The notes beneath the pieces were generated by a model, which saw only the letters and a list, made by a program, of their open reading frames with translations, did no database searches and was not told the DNA's origin. From Saxibacter everestensis (GTDB lineage: Bacteria; Actinomycetota; Actinomycetes; Actinomycetales; Brevibacteriaceae), in contig NZ_CP090958.1 of NCBI RefSeq assembly GCF_025787225.1, positions 1,641,856 to 1,705,855 of the forward strand: 64,000 nt of DNA, read 5' to 3'. A program made the translations under genes and the position numbers. Positions 28,401 through 36,299 of the stretch are shown in pieces (position 1 is the stretch's first letter; the number at the start of each line of letters is the position of its first letter).

Positions 28401-29057
28401 TTGATCATTGGCCGAGGCGGCCAGATCTTCGATGTGATAGACCGGACGACCTTTTTCGCCGCCCGCCAGCTGAGCCTTGCTGATGGCGCTGGACAGCAGA
28501 CGATATCCCTCGATGCCGCGGGCCAGGACCAGAAGGTGCTGCCCCGGTGGATCTTTTTCTCCCTGCGGCCGCGCGGGTAACCCGAGGCTGAGCTCTGAAC
28601 CGATAACCGTTGGCATGCCAAGTGTCCGGGCCGCCTGGGCAAAACGCACCACACCGTAGAACCCATCGTGATCGGTGAGCGCGACGGCTTCGAGGTCGAG
28701 TCTTGCCGCCTCCTCGACCAGCTGTTCCGGGTGGGAAGCGCCATCCAGGAAGCTGAAGTTCGAATGGGCGTGCAACTCGGCGTAAGCCACTCGTCCTGTT
28801 CGCCCGCGGGTAGCAGCAGGCGTGGATCGCCGCACCCGCTCCGGATAGGGTTCACGCTGCCGTGACCAGGCCGGTGCGTCATTGCCGTCGGCACCGTCGA
28901 CCGCTCGTTGGGCTGGTGTGTCGGGGCGGCCGGTTTCGGTGTGCCGAGTTTCGGTGCTTCGGGCGTCGGTGCGGCGGGCTTCAGTGCTTCGGCCCGGTTT
29001 ATCGCCGAGTTTCCGGGCAAGTTCCGACCACGGGACGCGTGGATTATTGAACTCCAT
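25473..29057 (-). CDS. dnaE2: error-prone DNA polymerase III alpha subunit DnaE2
   Basis: A 1194-residue C-family polymerase that performs SOS-induced translesion synthesis with ImuB. After a low-complexity N-terminus (Thr/Arg/Glu repeats to ~85) comes the PHP domain (AELHAHSNFSFLDGASHPEQ). The palm follows with PDIDLDIESGRREEAIQYVY acidic residues, then the finger region and a C-terminal OB-fold (ITFINLEDESGMVNVV). It is longer than usual (~1080), mainly because of the N-terminal extension and a ~50-residue Ala/Gly/Thr/Pro repeat insert (nt 26206-26370). It is the last gene of the imuA'-imuB-dnaE2 operon. Confidence 0.95.
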   Translation of the reverse strand: MEFNNPRVPWSELARKLGDKPGRSTEARRTDARSTETRHTETGRPDTPAQRAVDGADGNDAPAWSRQREPYPERVRRSTPAATRGRTGRVAYAELHAHSNFSFLDGASHPEQLVEEAARLDLEAVALTDHDGFYGVVRFAQAARTLGMPTVIGSELSLGLPARPQGEKDPPGQHLLVLARGIEGYRLLSSAISKAQLAGGEKGRPVYHIEDLAASANDQWMVLTGCRKGTLHRALAEGNGDAELRKLIDLFGHENVAVELTHHGFPDDDERLDRLAALARAAHLPVVATNAVHYATRKQAPLASALAAVRARGSLDDLAGWMPPAGIRHLRSGSQMARIFERFPLAVPTAVALARECAFELHLAEPRLPPYPVPEGHTLGSWLRHLTYEGAEKRYGSRSSPQAHAAWQQIDQELATIDRMGFPGYFLIVWDIARFCRDNNIFCQGRGSAANSAVCYVLGITAVDAVYFHLLFDRFLAPDRDGYPDIDLDIESGRREEAIQYVYNRYGREYAAQVANVISYRPRSAIRDMAKALGHDPGQQDAWAKQVDRWRSMPDQSSEAEQAHDIPRPVMKLAGQILDFPRHLGIHSGGMVLCDRPVAEVCPVEWGRMPGRTVLQWDKDDCADMKLVKFDLLGLGMLSALHQMTDLVAEHHGREIDRATIPPDDPRVYDMLCRADAIGVFQVESRAQLATLPRLQPRTFYDLAIEVALIRPGPIQGGSVHPYIRRKQNKEPVTYLHPLLEKSLTKTLGVPLFQEQLMQMAIDVAGFSGADADELRRAMGNKRSIERMERLRARFFSGMAERGITGETAEQIYDKMEAFANFGFPESHSISFANLVYQSAWMKLYFPAAFCVGLLRSQPMGFYSPQSLVADARRHGIEIRGVDINASRRQGDLERLPGHPAAGTHAAGTPAVGTPGAGMPGADTHAAGAPTAGAGTPGAGYPPAGTPVASTDGYPDVPVNSHAIRIGLDSVRTIGAELAAEIDSERERNGMFRDIPDLCRRVTISQASLEALATAGAFDSLGLQRREALWIAGAMAGESAETLPGTHRLATAPALPVMSDFETSLADLWATGITPEGYPTRHLRQLLDARGVLSTADLLSVSDGRRVLVGGLVTHRQRPATASGITFINLEDESGMVNVVCSPGLWARYRQVAMQANAMLVHGRVQRADTVVSVTAEKLETLPIARKVRSRDFQ
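26206..26370 (-). repeat. in-frame 15-bp minisatellite inside dnaE2
   Basis: About eleven degenerate 15-bp units encode AAGTH/AVGTP/GAGMP/GADTH-type pentapeptides. They form an inserted linker between the finger region and the C-terminal domains. Confidence 0.8.
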
Positions 29058-29086
29058 CGCGGTTCCGTTCTCTGGACATGACGCGG

Positions 29087-30769
29087 CTACTCATAACAGC
29101 CCTCGATCCACCACCGGCCGGACTCGCAGGTCAGCAGGAAAGCCTCGCCGGTCTGCACAATGAATTGCAGCCGGGCACGACGGCGCGCAGCGTCCGGATC
29201 CCACCACTGGGTTTCCAGCGGCCATGCCCCAGACCAGGAAACCACCGGCAGTGAGAACGGCCGGTCCTTGTCATCGAGGCGCAGTAAAACCGCGGGACGG
29301 TCACTCAGGCCTTCGGCAATGCCGACCGTCACCGAACGGCCCCGGGGATCCAGCACCCTGACTTCCTCGTGCATGAGCCGGACCGGGTGCGGGCTCGGCA
29401 GGCGGCCAGGCCAGGGAGCTTTCCGGGGCAGCAGGCTCGCCGCGGGCTGTTGCCAAGGTGTCCACAGGTTCTCCTGGGTGGCATCGCGGCCTCCCTGCAG
29501 GGATCCGCTGAGGACCTTACCGGCACCGATAAGTCCCTGCACCCGGCTGATAGTACGGCGGACCTTTTCATCGTTCTCGCGTTTATCGTCGAAAACGGTG
29601 TGCTGCCAGGAACCAGGCGTGCTGACTTCTTCCGCCTCAAGCCGAAGCAACACGATGGCGGAGCCGGCTTCGTCCCGGTCGGCTTCGTCAGTGGCATCAG
29701 CTGCGGCGCCAGGACCGGGACCGCTGCCGGCGCCACCGCCAGGACCGGCGTCAGGGCCACTGCGAGAACCGCCGCGCTTTCTGTTCCGGCTGAAGGAACT
29801 CAGCCAGCCGTCCAGCTGCCAGCGAGTGCGATCGGCAATGTCCCGGGCGGTCAGAGACACATCGTGACGCCACACCCTTACAGTGGACTGGCCGCCATCC
29901 GTGCGTGCCTCTACCCGGATCTGTGAGCAGACCAGCCCCCGGGCATGCACCAGCTGCAGGAACTCCTCGGCAAGGGAAATCGCAGCGAACGCGGCGCTAT
30001 CGATTCGGTCCGCGGGCGGGTCAAGAAGTCTCTCGACCACGAGCGGAGTCTCCGGTCGCCTGCCTGCCATGGGTAAACCTGGCAGACCGCCGGCCTGCCG
30101 ATGAGCCAGCATCGCATCGGGACCGAAACGGTTAGCCACCTCGGTGCTGGACAGCGCAGCAAAGGCGCCAAGTGTGCGCAGGCCAAGCCGCTGCAACAGA
30201 TCGACAAGCTCGTAGCGGTTGGTCCAGGCAGGCACCTCCGGACGGATCAGCTCGTCGATCGGCAGCGGTGCCAGGAAGTCCGCAGTGCCGCCGGCCTGAA
30301 CCCTGGCCGATCTCGCGGCGGCGATGGTGCCAGCGAATATCGTGTCGGCGATTCCGACCATTATTTCGTAACCAGTGCTGTCGGTGAGGTGGGTGAGCAG
30401 TTTCTCCGTTGCCGCCAGCTCCGAGCCGAAATACTGCCGGGGACTCTCGACGCCGACTGCCAGAATCCCGGGATGGATGGGTTGCACCTGGGCGACAATG
30501 TGCTCGCTGGCAGTAATGACCGGATCGAAAAGCCGGGCGTCCCGATCGTCGTCCGGGTCGAGAATCACCAGGTCAGGCGCGCGAAGCTGGGCCAGTCGAC
30601 GGCGTTGCCCGCGTGCCACCCCCGCGCTGCGGGCAGTTGCGGAGCAAGCCACGACTTCGTTTCCGGAAATGACAGCAACCGGCCGATGCGCTGAAATATT
30701 GGCCTCGACCGCCGCCGCCACAACAGGCCAATCGGGACAGAGCAGAACGATGACCCGGGGCTCAGTCAT
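29087..30769 (-). CDS. imuB: ImuB, catalytically inactive Y-family polymerase homologue
   Basis: A 560-residue adaptor of the SOS mutasome. The Y-family fold is recognisable, but the catalytic acids are missing: the usual DMDAFFASVE position reads LCPDWPVVAAAVE, and the SIDE-type motif reads AVGVESPRQYF. Near residue ~440, QENLWTPW resembles a beta-clamp-binding motif (QLPLWG type). A Gly/Pro-rich linker lies at about residues 333-360. ImuB bridges DnaE2 and the sliding clamp in mycobacteria. It overlaps imuA' by 4 bp (ATGA), and dnaE2 begins 29 bp later. Confidence 0.9.
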   Translation of the reverse strand: MTEPRVIVLLCPDWPVVAAAVEANISAHRPVAVISGNEVVACSATARSAGVARGQRRRLAQLRAPDLVILDPDDDRDARLFDPVITASEHIVAQVQPIHPGILAVGVESPRQYFGSELAATEKLLTHLTDSTGYEIMVGIADTIFAGTIAAARSARVQAGGTADFLAPLPIDELIRPEVPAWTNRYELVDLLQRLGLRTLGAFAALSSTEVANRFGPDAMLAHRQAGGLPGLPMAGRRPETPLVVERLLDPPADRIDSAAFAAISLAEEFLQLVHARGLVCSQIRVEARTDGGQSTVRVWRHDVSLTARDIADRTRWQLDGWLSSFSRNRKRGGSRSGPDAGPGGGAGSGPGPGAAADATDEADRDEAGSAIVLLRLEAEEVSTPGSWQHTVFDDKRENDEKVRRTISRVQGLIGAGKVLSGSLQGGRDATQENLWTPWQQPAASLLPRKAPWPGRLPSPHPVRLMHEEVRVLDPRGRSVTVGIAEGLSDRPAVLLRLDDKDRPFSLPVVSWSGAWPLETQWWDPDAARRRARLQFIVQTGEAFLLTCESGRWWIEGCYE

Positions 30770-31581
30770 GGCAGTATCCGGGGGTGGCGGCGCGAGGTTC
30801 TTTTCGATGCAGCGACTGTGGCTGCGCTGACTGTGCCGGCTGCGACTGTGCTGGCTGCGACTGTGGTTGTGCTGACTGTGACTGTGCCGACGCCCGTCAT
30901 GCCAGCTGTGGCTGTGGCTGTGCCGACGCTGTCAGAGTCCACCGCAACCGCCGCACTTATCCCACCACCGCGGTTCGGCAGCCAGACGGAAGCAATCGAA
31001 TCCCTGGCGCCACCTCTGCCCTCCGCGCGGACCCGAAGATTCCGCCGAGATAGTCGGCCATGGCCGTTCTCGAGGCCATGCCAGGTCTGATCCACAACGT
31101 TCAACCGGGTATCGCTGCCCGGCCAGCTGCTCATCGCGATCAGCACTGCCTCTCGTTCCCTCAGCTTCGCCGAGAGCCTGTTCAGCTGGGCCGGTGGTGG
31201 AACGCCCGGCGGCCGGACAATGAGCAGGTCAACGGATTCGACCAGAATTGAGAGCACCCGCAGCCAGTCCTGTCCTGGGTCCGGCACGCAGACCAGCCGC
31301 TCGAGATCGACGCCCAGGTCGGAAACTGCACCCAGCCCCAGGCCGGGCAGTCCCAGTACGGTGCACCAGTAGCCCTCACTCGAGGCTTGAGCTGCAAGGG
31401 CGATGGCCAGGGACAACGACCCCGTACCGGTGACGCTCAGTGAACTTCCGCGCCGCAGGCCCGAAGAACCCAGCAGAGGCGCCAGAGTCTGATTGACCGG
31501 CAGCGTCTTTTCTGCTGCCAGCGGCCCCGTGGCGGTCGACAGCCCAAACTGCCTGCTGAGTTCCGCGACTGAGATGGACAC
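30766..31581 (-). CDS. imuA': ImuA' (RecA-like mutasome accessory protein)
   Basis: A 271-residue protein of the actinobacterial ImuA'/SulA-like family, needed with ImuB for DnaE2-dependent mutagenesis. The N-terminal two-thirds (SSGLRRGSSLSVTGTGSLSL, DLGVDLERLVCVPDPGQDW) resembles a RecA fold lacking a clear Walker A. The last ~55 residues are an unusual Thr/Val/Ala repeat tail encoded by 15-bp-like units. The GTG start lies 10 bp from the SOS box, implying a leaderless or near-leaderless mRNA. It is the first gene of the operon. Confidence 0.85.
   Translation of the reverse strand: MSISVAELSRQFGLSTATGPLAAEKTLPVNQTLAPLLGSSGLRRGSSLSVTGTGSLSLAIALAAQASSEGYWCTVLGLPGLGLGAVSDLGVDLERLVCVPDPGQDWLRVLSILVESVDLLIVRPPGVPPPAQLNRLSAKLREREAVLIAMSSWPGSDTRLNVVDQTWHGLENGHGRLSRRNLRVRAEGRGGARDSIASVWLPNRGGGISAAVAVDSDSVGTATATAGMTGVGTVTVSTTTVAASTVAAGTVSAATVAASKRTSRRHPRILP
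30811..30890 (-). repeat. GACTGTG-type minisatellite in the 3' end of imuA'
   Basis: Repeated GCGACTGTG/GCTGACTGTG units with mixed 9- and 15-bp spacing encode the Thr-Val-Ala-rich C-terminal tail. The pattern is not expected from codon bias alone. Confidence 0.75.
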
Positions 31582-31591
31582 CCTTTAATTA

Positions 31592-31607
31592 TCGAACACA
31601 TGTTCGA
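31592..31607. promoter_or_regulatory. LexA SOS box upstream of imuA'-imuB-dnaE2
   Basis: TCGAAC-ACAT-GTTCGA matches the actinobacterial SOS box TCGAAC-N4-GTTCGA exactly. It overlaps a GATAAT -10-like element read toward imuA'. LexA binding here would silence the mutasome until RecA-stimulated LexA cleavage after DNA damage. Confidence 0.93.
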
Positions 31608-31718
31608 AGGTGGCAAGTGAGCGAGGAGAGGTCAGCCGGCGGCCGAGGCGCCGCCCAGCCAAGCCGTGCCATCGGCCGGGACAGCAGGCAAGCCGAGGAG
31701 CCATCGGCCAGGACAGCG

Positions 31719-31749
31719 GATCGGCCGGGGGAACATCCCCCGGCCGATC
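31719..31749 (-). terminator. terminator of the amino-acid permease gene
   Basis: GATCGGCCGGGGG, loop AACAT, CCCCCGGCCGATC: a perfect 13-bp stem 22 bp past the permease stop on the minus strand. There is no T-run. CATCGGCCRGGACAGC is duplicated just beyond it. Confidence 0.7.
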
Positions 31750-31755
31750 AGCGAA

Positions 31756-31787
31756 CTATTCAGGTTTGAATCTACTTAGGTTCGAAT
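31756..31787. repeat. 16-bp tandem duplication of the permease stop-codon segment
   Basis: CTACTTAGGTTCGAAT at 31772-31787 and CTATTCAGGTTTGAAT at 31756-31771 are adjacent 16-bp units differing at three positions. The stop codon (CTA on the plus strand, 31772-31774) is preserved in the copy. Confidence 0.85.
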
Positions 31788-33202
31788 CGCGCGGATGGCG
31801 ATTCGGTGCCCTTCCGGTGTGAAGCCACCCGCCACATCCAGGTGAACAGCCAGAGCACCAGCCCGACAGCGAGCAGGACGCCTGCCACCTTGTAGTCCGC
31901 GGCGGCCCGGCCGGAAAGCGGCGTGACCAGGTACGCACAGAAGATGAAGCCGAGAATCGGGATAATCGTCGGTGTCCTGAAATGGTCGTGGTCAACCGGG
32001 TCCTTGCGCAGCACAAGCACCGTGATATTGACAATGGAGAAGACGGCGAGCAGCAGCAGCGAGGTCGTTCCGCCGAGCGCCTCCAGATCGCTGAACGCGA
32101 TCAGGCCGACAGCCAGCGCCGTCGTCACGACGATGGCAACCCAGGGTGTGCGTCGGCTGCGATGCACGGCGCTGAGCTTATAGGGAAGCACTCCCTGCTT
32201 TGCCATTCCGTAGAGTAGCCGGGACGCCATCAGCATGTTGATCAGCGCGGAGTTGGCCACCGCGAACATTGTGATGAACGCGAAGATGATGATCGGGAAC
32301 GCCGGCGCACCTGCGGCAACCACCTTGAGCAGCGGGGCGTCGCCCTCCCCCAGCTCTGCGGGTGCAACCAGGGCTACCGACGAAATCGACACCAGGATGT
32401 AGATCACGCCCGTGATCGACAATCCGAGCAGCATCATCTTCGGAAAAATCTTCGATGGATTCTTGGTCTCTTCCGCCATATTGACCGAATCCTCAAAACC
32501 GACCATAGCGAAGAACGCCAAAGCGGTCGCCGCAGTCACCGCCATGAAGGGGCTTTCGCCTTCCGGCACGGCGAATTCAAGCAGACGTCCCGGCTCGCCT
32601 TTGCCTTGGCCAAGCGCGACCAGGCCGATAAAGATAATGATCAACAAACCGGAGAGCTCGACGAGGGTCAGAACCACATTTGCCTTAACGCTTTCCCCGA
32701 CGCCACGGTAGTTCACCAGCGCTACCAACAGAATGAAGCACAGGGCTACGGCCAGCACGCCGCCGCCATCGACGCTCCAACCAATATCGAATGCGTTGAC
32801 GAAGTTGGCGGCGAACGCCTTTGATGCGCTGCTGGCCGACGTCAGGCCCGAACACATCACCGTAAAGGTCACCATAAAGGTCAGGAAGTGCAGACCGAAT
32901 GCCTTATGGGTGTACAGGGCGGCACCGGCGGCCTGCGGGTACTTGGTCACCAGCTCGAGATAGCTGAATGCGGTCAGGATCGCGACGATGAACGCGCACA
33001 GGAATGGTAGCCAAACGGCACCGCCCACTTCGGACGCGACCTTTCCGGTAAGCGCATAAACTCCGGTGCCGAGGATGTCTCCGACGATGAACAACAGAAG
33101 GAGCTTCGGGCCCATAACCCGCTTGAGTTCGGGTTTATCGCCCGACGTTGGGGATGTGCCGTCCTGTGGGACGGCTGAGGAGGGAGGGGTTGCATTTGCC
33201 AT
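31772..33202 (-). CDS. APC-family amino-acid permease (cationic amino acid transporter type)
   Basis: A 476-residue inner-membrane transporter with about 12 hydrophobic helices. The first helix region GDILGTGVYALTGKVASEVG is the substrate/Na-site signature of the APC superfamily, and GFEDSVNMAEETKNP matches the CAT/YfnA group. It probably imports an amino acid by proton symport; the substrate is unknown. It is divergent from trmL and ends beside the mutasome promoter, followed by a strong hairpin. Confidence 0.88.
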   Translation of the reverse strand: MANATPPSSAVPQDGTSPTSGDKPELKRVMGPKLLLLFIVGDILGTGVYALTGKVASEVGGAVWLPFLCAFIVAILTAFSYLELVTKYPQAAGAALYTHKAFGLHFLTFMVTFTVMCSGLTSASSASKAFAANFVNAFDIGWSVDGGGVLAVALCFILLVALVNYRGVGESVKANVVLTLVELSGLLIIIFIGLVALGQGKGEPGRLLEFAVPEGESPFMAVTAATALAFFAMVGFEDSVNMAEETKNPSKIFPKMMLLGLSITGVIYILVSISSVALVAPAELGEGDAPLLKVVAAGAPAFPIIIFAFITMFAVANSALINMLMASRLLYGMAKQGVLPYKLSAVHRSRRTPWVAIVVTTALAVGLIAFSDLEALGGTTSLLLLAVFSIVNITVLVLRKDPVDHDHFRTPTIIPILGFIFCAYLVTPLSGRAAADYKVAGVLLAVGLVLWLFTWMWRVASHRKGTESPSARFEPK

Positions 33203-33291
33203 GCACCTAACGGTGGCTTCCGAGCGCCCAATTGTCCAGCCCCTAACGCTGCCGAAATCGGCTGTGTCGTCAGCGCCTAGACTCAGAGACG

Positions 33292-33759
33292 ATGTTTACC
33301 GTTGTTTTCCACACCCCAGAGATCCCCGGCAATACCGGCAATGCCATCCGCCTCGCCGCCGTGACCGGCATCGACCTGCACCTGGTCGAACCGCTCGGCT
33401 TTTCGCTTGACGACGCCAAGCTACGACGTGCCGGCCTTGACTATCATGACCTGGCGCACGTCACAGTGCATCCGGATATCGAAGCGCTGTGGCTCGCCCT
33501 AGGTCCGGGCCGCCGGGTCTTCGCTTTCAGCACCTCGGCGACGACGTCGTTCGCGAATGTCTCCTACCAACCAGGGGACGTCTTTCTCTTCGGTCCCGAG
33601 TCGGTCGGACTTCCGGACGAGGTGCAGTGCGCCGAACAGGTGACCGAGCGGGTACGGATCCCGATGCTGCCGAGCCGCCGTTCGCTCAATCTCGCCAATT
33701 CGGCATCGATTGCCATATACGAAGCGTGGCGCCAGCATGGCTATCCGGGAGCCAGCTGA
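33292..33759 (+). CDS. trmL: tRNA (cytidine/uridine-34 2'-O-)methyltransferase TrmL
   Basis: A 155-residue SPOUT methyltransferase of minimal length that methylates the ribose of the wobble base in tRNA-Leu species using SAM. It shows PEIPGNTGNAIRLAA (motif 1), FLFGPESVGLPDE (motif 2) and MLPSRRSLNLANSASIAIYE (knot motif 3). A tRNA-Leu gene is present in this window, though not linked functionally by position. Confidence 0.92.
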   Translation: MFTVVFHTPEIPGNTGNAIRLAAVTGIDLHLVEPLGFSLDDAKLRRAGLDYHDLAHVTVHPDIEALWLALGPGRRVFAFSTSATTSFANVSYQPGDVFLFGPESVGLPDEVQCAEQVTERVRIPMLPSRRSLNLANSASIAIYEAWRQHGYPGAS

Positions 33760-33801
33760 CACCACGCGTCGAAGCACGTCAGGCGCAATACCCGACTGTT
33801 T

Positions 33802-34623
33802 CTAGAGTTCGTCCGGGTTCGAGCCGGTGCGGGCTCCATTGTGCAGGGCCGTGATCGCCTGGACATCGGCGTCGGCGAGTTCGAAGTCGAAGACCTCGAA
33901 GTTCTCCTTGATCCGACTCGGGGTGACCGACTTCGGGATCACGATATTCTCGTCCTGCAGGTGCCAGCGAATGATCACCTGGGCCGGTGACTTTCCGTAT
34001 TTCTCCGCAAGCTGCGTCAGGAACGGATCACCCAGCAGTGCGCCGGAAGCCAGCGGACTCCAGGCCTCGGTGGCGATTCCCCGTGACTCGTTGAACTGCT
34101 TAAGTTCGCGCTGGGTCAGGTTCGGATGAAGTTCGATCTGGTTGACCACCGGCACGATGTCGGTTTCAGCCAGCAGCCTGGTGAGATGCTGAGCATGGAA
34201 GTTCGAGACCCCGATAGCCTTGGCCCTGCCGCTGGCCGCGATGTCTTCCAGGACCTTCCAAGTTTCGACGTACCGGTTCAGCTTCGGCTTCGGCCAGTGG
34301 ATCAGGTAGAGGTCGACGTAGTCGAGCCCCAGCCGTTCCAGGCTGGCATCGAACGCAGGCAAAGTGGTATCTGCACCCTGATCGTCGTTCCACAGCTTCG
34401 TCGTGATGAAGAGCTCGTCACGATCAATCCCGGAATCGGCAATCGCTTTTCCGGTCCCTTCTTCGTTGCCGTATACGGCAGCGGTGTCAATGGCGCGATA
34501 TCCAACTTCAAGAGCTTTGGCCACCGCATCGTTCGCGTCATCGTTGCCGACCTGCCATACCCCGAATCCGAGCTGCGGCATTTCCACGCCGTTGTTCAAC
34601 CGAATGTGTGGAACGTGTGACAC
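33802..34623 (-). CDS. aldo/keto reductase
   Basis: A 273-residue NADPH-dependent oxidoreductase of the AKR5 type, similar to 2,5-diketo-D-gluconate reductases. The tetrad is visible: Asp and Tyr in YRAIDTAAVYGNEEGTG, Lys in TKLWNDDQ, and His in LIHWPKP. The cofactor site is IPKSVTPSRIKENF. The GTG start has AGGAGAATT upstream. The physiological substrate is unknown; it is a single gene between convergent trmL and divergent thiD. Confidence 0.9.
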   Translation of the reverse strand: MSHVPHIRLNNGVEMPQLGFGVWQVGNDDANDAVAKALEVGYRAIDTAAVYGNEEGTGKAIADSGIDRDELFITTKLWNDDQGADTTLPAFDASLERLGLDYVDLYLIHWPKPKLNRYVETWKVLEDIAASGRAKAIGVSNFHAQHLTRLLAETDIVPVVNQIELHPNLTQRELKQFNESRGIATEAWSPLASGALLGDPFLTQLAEKYGKSPAQVIIRWHLQDENIVIPKSVTPSRIKENFEVFDFELADADVQAITALHNGARTGSNPDEL

Positions 34624-34767
34624 GTAATTCTCCTAGCTCATCGTTTGTCTTGCCCGTCCAGTCAACCATGTGCGACAACGGTCTCATTCGTGCAACCCCC
34701 ACCGTCCGCGCACGATTCCCTGAGGCGCGATAATTAGGGAAGTTATCTCTAGAAAGGACGGCACACC

Positions 34768-35595
34768 TTGGTTAAGCGCGCTCTGACAGTCGCCGGCTCG
34801 GACACCTCAGGTGGTGCGGGCATCCAGGCTGACCTCAAGGTCTTCGAAGAACACGGAATTTTTGGCACCACGGCTCTGACATCGATCGTGACATACGACC
34901 CGGCCAACGAACTCCACCACGACATTGATTTCGTTGACAGCGCCGTCATCGAGAAGCAGCTGACGAGCGCCTTCGCCCTGCACGCGTTCGACGGCGTGAA
35001 GTCGGGCATGCTCGGCAGTACAGAAACTGTGACCCTGCTTGCTGCCGCGCTGCATCGGGCGGAGGGCGTGAGATATGTCCTCGACCCCGTTCTGGTTTGC
35101 AAGGGCCAGGGAATGATGGTCGACCTGAAGCAGGCATTCCTTGACGAACTGCTGCCTCAGGCCTCGGTTGTGACGCCGAACCTGCAGGAAGCCGCCGCCC
35201 TGGTCGGCGCAGAAAGCATCGACACGGTCAACGAGATGCGTGATGTGGCCCGTGAGTTGCACTCGCGCGGCGCCAAGGCTGTCATGGTCAAAGGCGGAGC
35301 CCGGTTGGCCGGCAACCAGGCCGTCGATGTGCTTTATGACGGCGAGGAGTTCACTGTGTTCACCTCGCCGAAGCTTGGCGACTTGATGGTCAACGGAGCG
35401 GGCTGCTCACTGGCTGCTGCGATCACCTCCGAGCTTGCGTTGGGCTCGGACGTGCGCACGGCCGTCGAGCGCGCCAAGGCCTTCGTCACACATGCCATCG
35501 CGGGGCACATTTCCAATGCGTCGTCGGTCGACTCCGTCTACCACGCAGCGGCCCGGCTGTCGCCGTCGGAGGACGTCAACGTCCAGCGGCAATAG
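34768..35595 (+). CDS. thiD: hydroxymethylpyrimidine/phosphomethylpyrimidine kinase
   Basis: A 275-residue ribokinase-fold enzyme that phosphorylates HMP and HMP-P in thiamine synthesis. Motifs: [19 protein letters not shown] at the N-terminus and VMVKGGA. The usual anion-hole segment is altered: [16 protein letters not shown], with Asn-Gly-Ala-Gly-Cys where GTGC is typical. The start is TTG with AGAAAGGA upstream. No TPP riboswitch is seen in the 140-bp promoter. Pyridoxal kinase activity is possible in this fold, and the altered site makes that worth noting. Confidence 0.85.
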   Translation: MVKRALTVAGSDTSGGAGIQADLKVFEEHGIFGTTALTSIVTYDPANELHHDIDFVDSAVIEKQLTSAFALHAFDGVKSGMLGSTETVTLLAAALHRAEGVRYVLDPVLVCKGQGMMVDLKQAFLDELLPQASVVTPNLQEAAALVGAESIDTVNEMRDVARELHSRGAKAVMVKGGARLAGNQAVDVLYDGEEFTVFTSPKLGDLMVNGAGCSLAAAITSELALGSDVRTAVERAKAFVTHAIAGHISNASSVDSVYHAAARLSPSEDVNVQRQ

Positions 35596-35646
35596 CGGGA
35601 CTGGTTGTGTCTGAGGGGGCGGACTGGCCGCCCCCGCGGCAATAGC
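35587..35646. repeat. duplicated thiD stop-codon segment flanking a hairpin
   Basis: CGGCAATAGC at 35587-35596, containing the TAG of thiD, recurs exactly at 35637-35646, period 50 bp. An 8-bp GC hairpin lies between the copies. Confidence 0.65.
35615..35635 (+). terminator. GC hairpin after thiD
   Basis: GGGGGCGG, loop ACTGG, CCGCCCCC: a perfect 8-bp stem 20 bp past the thiD stop. It has no T-run and is backed up by a longer hairpin at 35673-35714. Confidence 0.5.
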
Positions 35647-35672
35647 CGGCGAGGTCGCCCCTGCACATACAA

Positions 35673-35714
35673 ATCAGTGAAGGGACCCACCAACTGGTGG
35701 GTCCCTTCACTGAT
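35673..35714. terminator. bidirectional terminator between thiD and rpmE2
   Basis: The two 20-base arms (35673-35692 and 35695-35714) are exactly complementary, with about 17-18 bp of usable stem. Short AT-rich tracts flank both sides (TATATA on the plus strand). It separates two convergent genes and can serve both. Confidence 0.88.
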
Positions 35715-35748
35715 ATATACGAGCTAAGCCGCAATTGTGCGAGCCGAA

Positions 35749-36006
35749 TTAGCCCTTCTTGCCGAATCCCTTGTAGCGATCCTTGAAGCGCTCGACGCGA
35801 CCGGCGCTGTCCAGGATGCGCTGCTTGCCGGTGTAGAACGGGTGGCTCTCCGAGGAGATTTCAACGTCGATGACCGGGTAGGTGTTGCCGTCCTCCCACT
35901 CGACCGTCTTGTCGCTGGTGGCGGTTGAGCGGGTCAGAAACGAATTGCCCGAGGCGAGGTCGTTGAAGACTACCGGTCCGTAGCTCGGGTGGATGTCATT
36001 CTTCAC
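35749..36006 (-). CDS. rpmE2: 50S ribosomal protein L31 type B
   Basis: An 85-residue ribosomal protein ([40 protein letters not shown]). The zinc-binding Cys pairs of ordinary L31 are absent, which defines the zinc-free type B paralogue. Such genes are often repressed by Zur, but I see no TGAAAATGATTTTCA-like site in the 290 bp upstream, so it may be the constitutive copy here. Confidence 0.95.
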   Translation of the reverse strand: MKNDIHPSYGPVVFNDLASGNSFLTRSTATSDKTVEWEDGNTYPVIDVEISSESHPFYTGKQRILDSAGRVERFKDRYKGFGKKG

Positions 36007-36299
36007 GTGAGTGTCCTTATCTAAGATCTCTGAGGGTTTGGTGTCGAAGACGAAATAGCGTCATCCACGCTGCGCGCGGAGGCTGATCTGCGTATATCCG
36101 ACCGGCCAAGGCCCAAATCCTGGCTGTCTGCCAACGCCCAACTATAGCCGAGTGCCTGTGCTCTTCGCGAGTTCCCGGTCCGACACACCGGCGCAGGGGT
36201 GCTCCGGTCTGGACCCCGGGACCTGTCGTGACCCGTTTGCCGCCACTATCCGTCCGGTTCGATAGTCTCGACCCAGACCATCACTGCGAAGGGGAACTT

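Noticed and set aside
34624-34767. TPP riboswitch upstream of thiD
   Set aside because: No CTGAGA or ACCTGATC-type THI elements, and the leader is too short.
35749-36299. Zur box upstream of rpmE2
   Set aside because: No TGAAAATGATTTTCA-like palindrome was seen in the 290 bp upstream.
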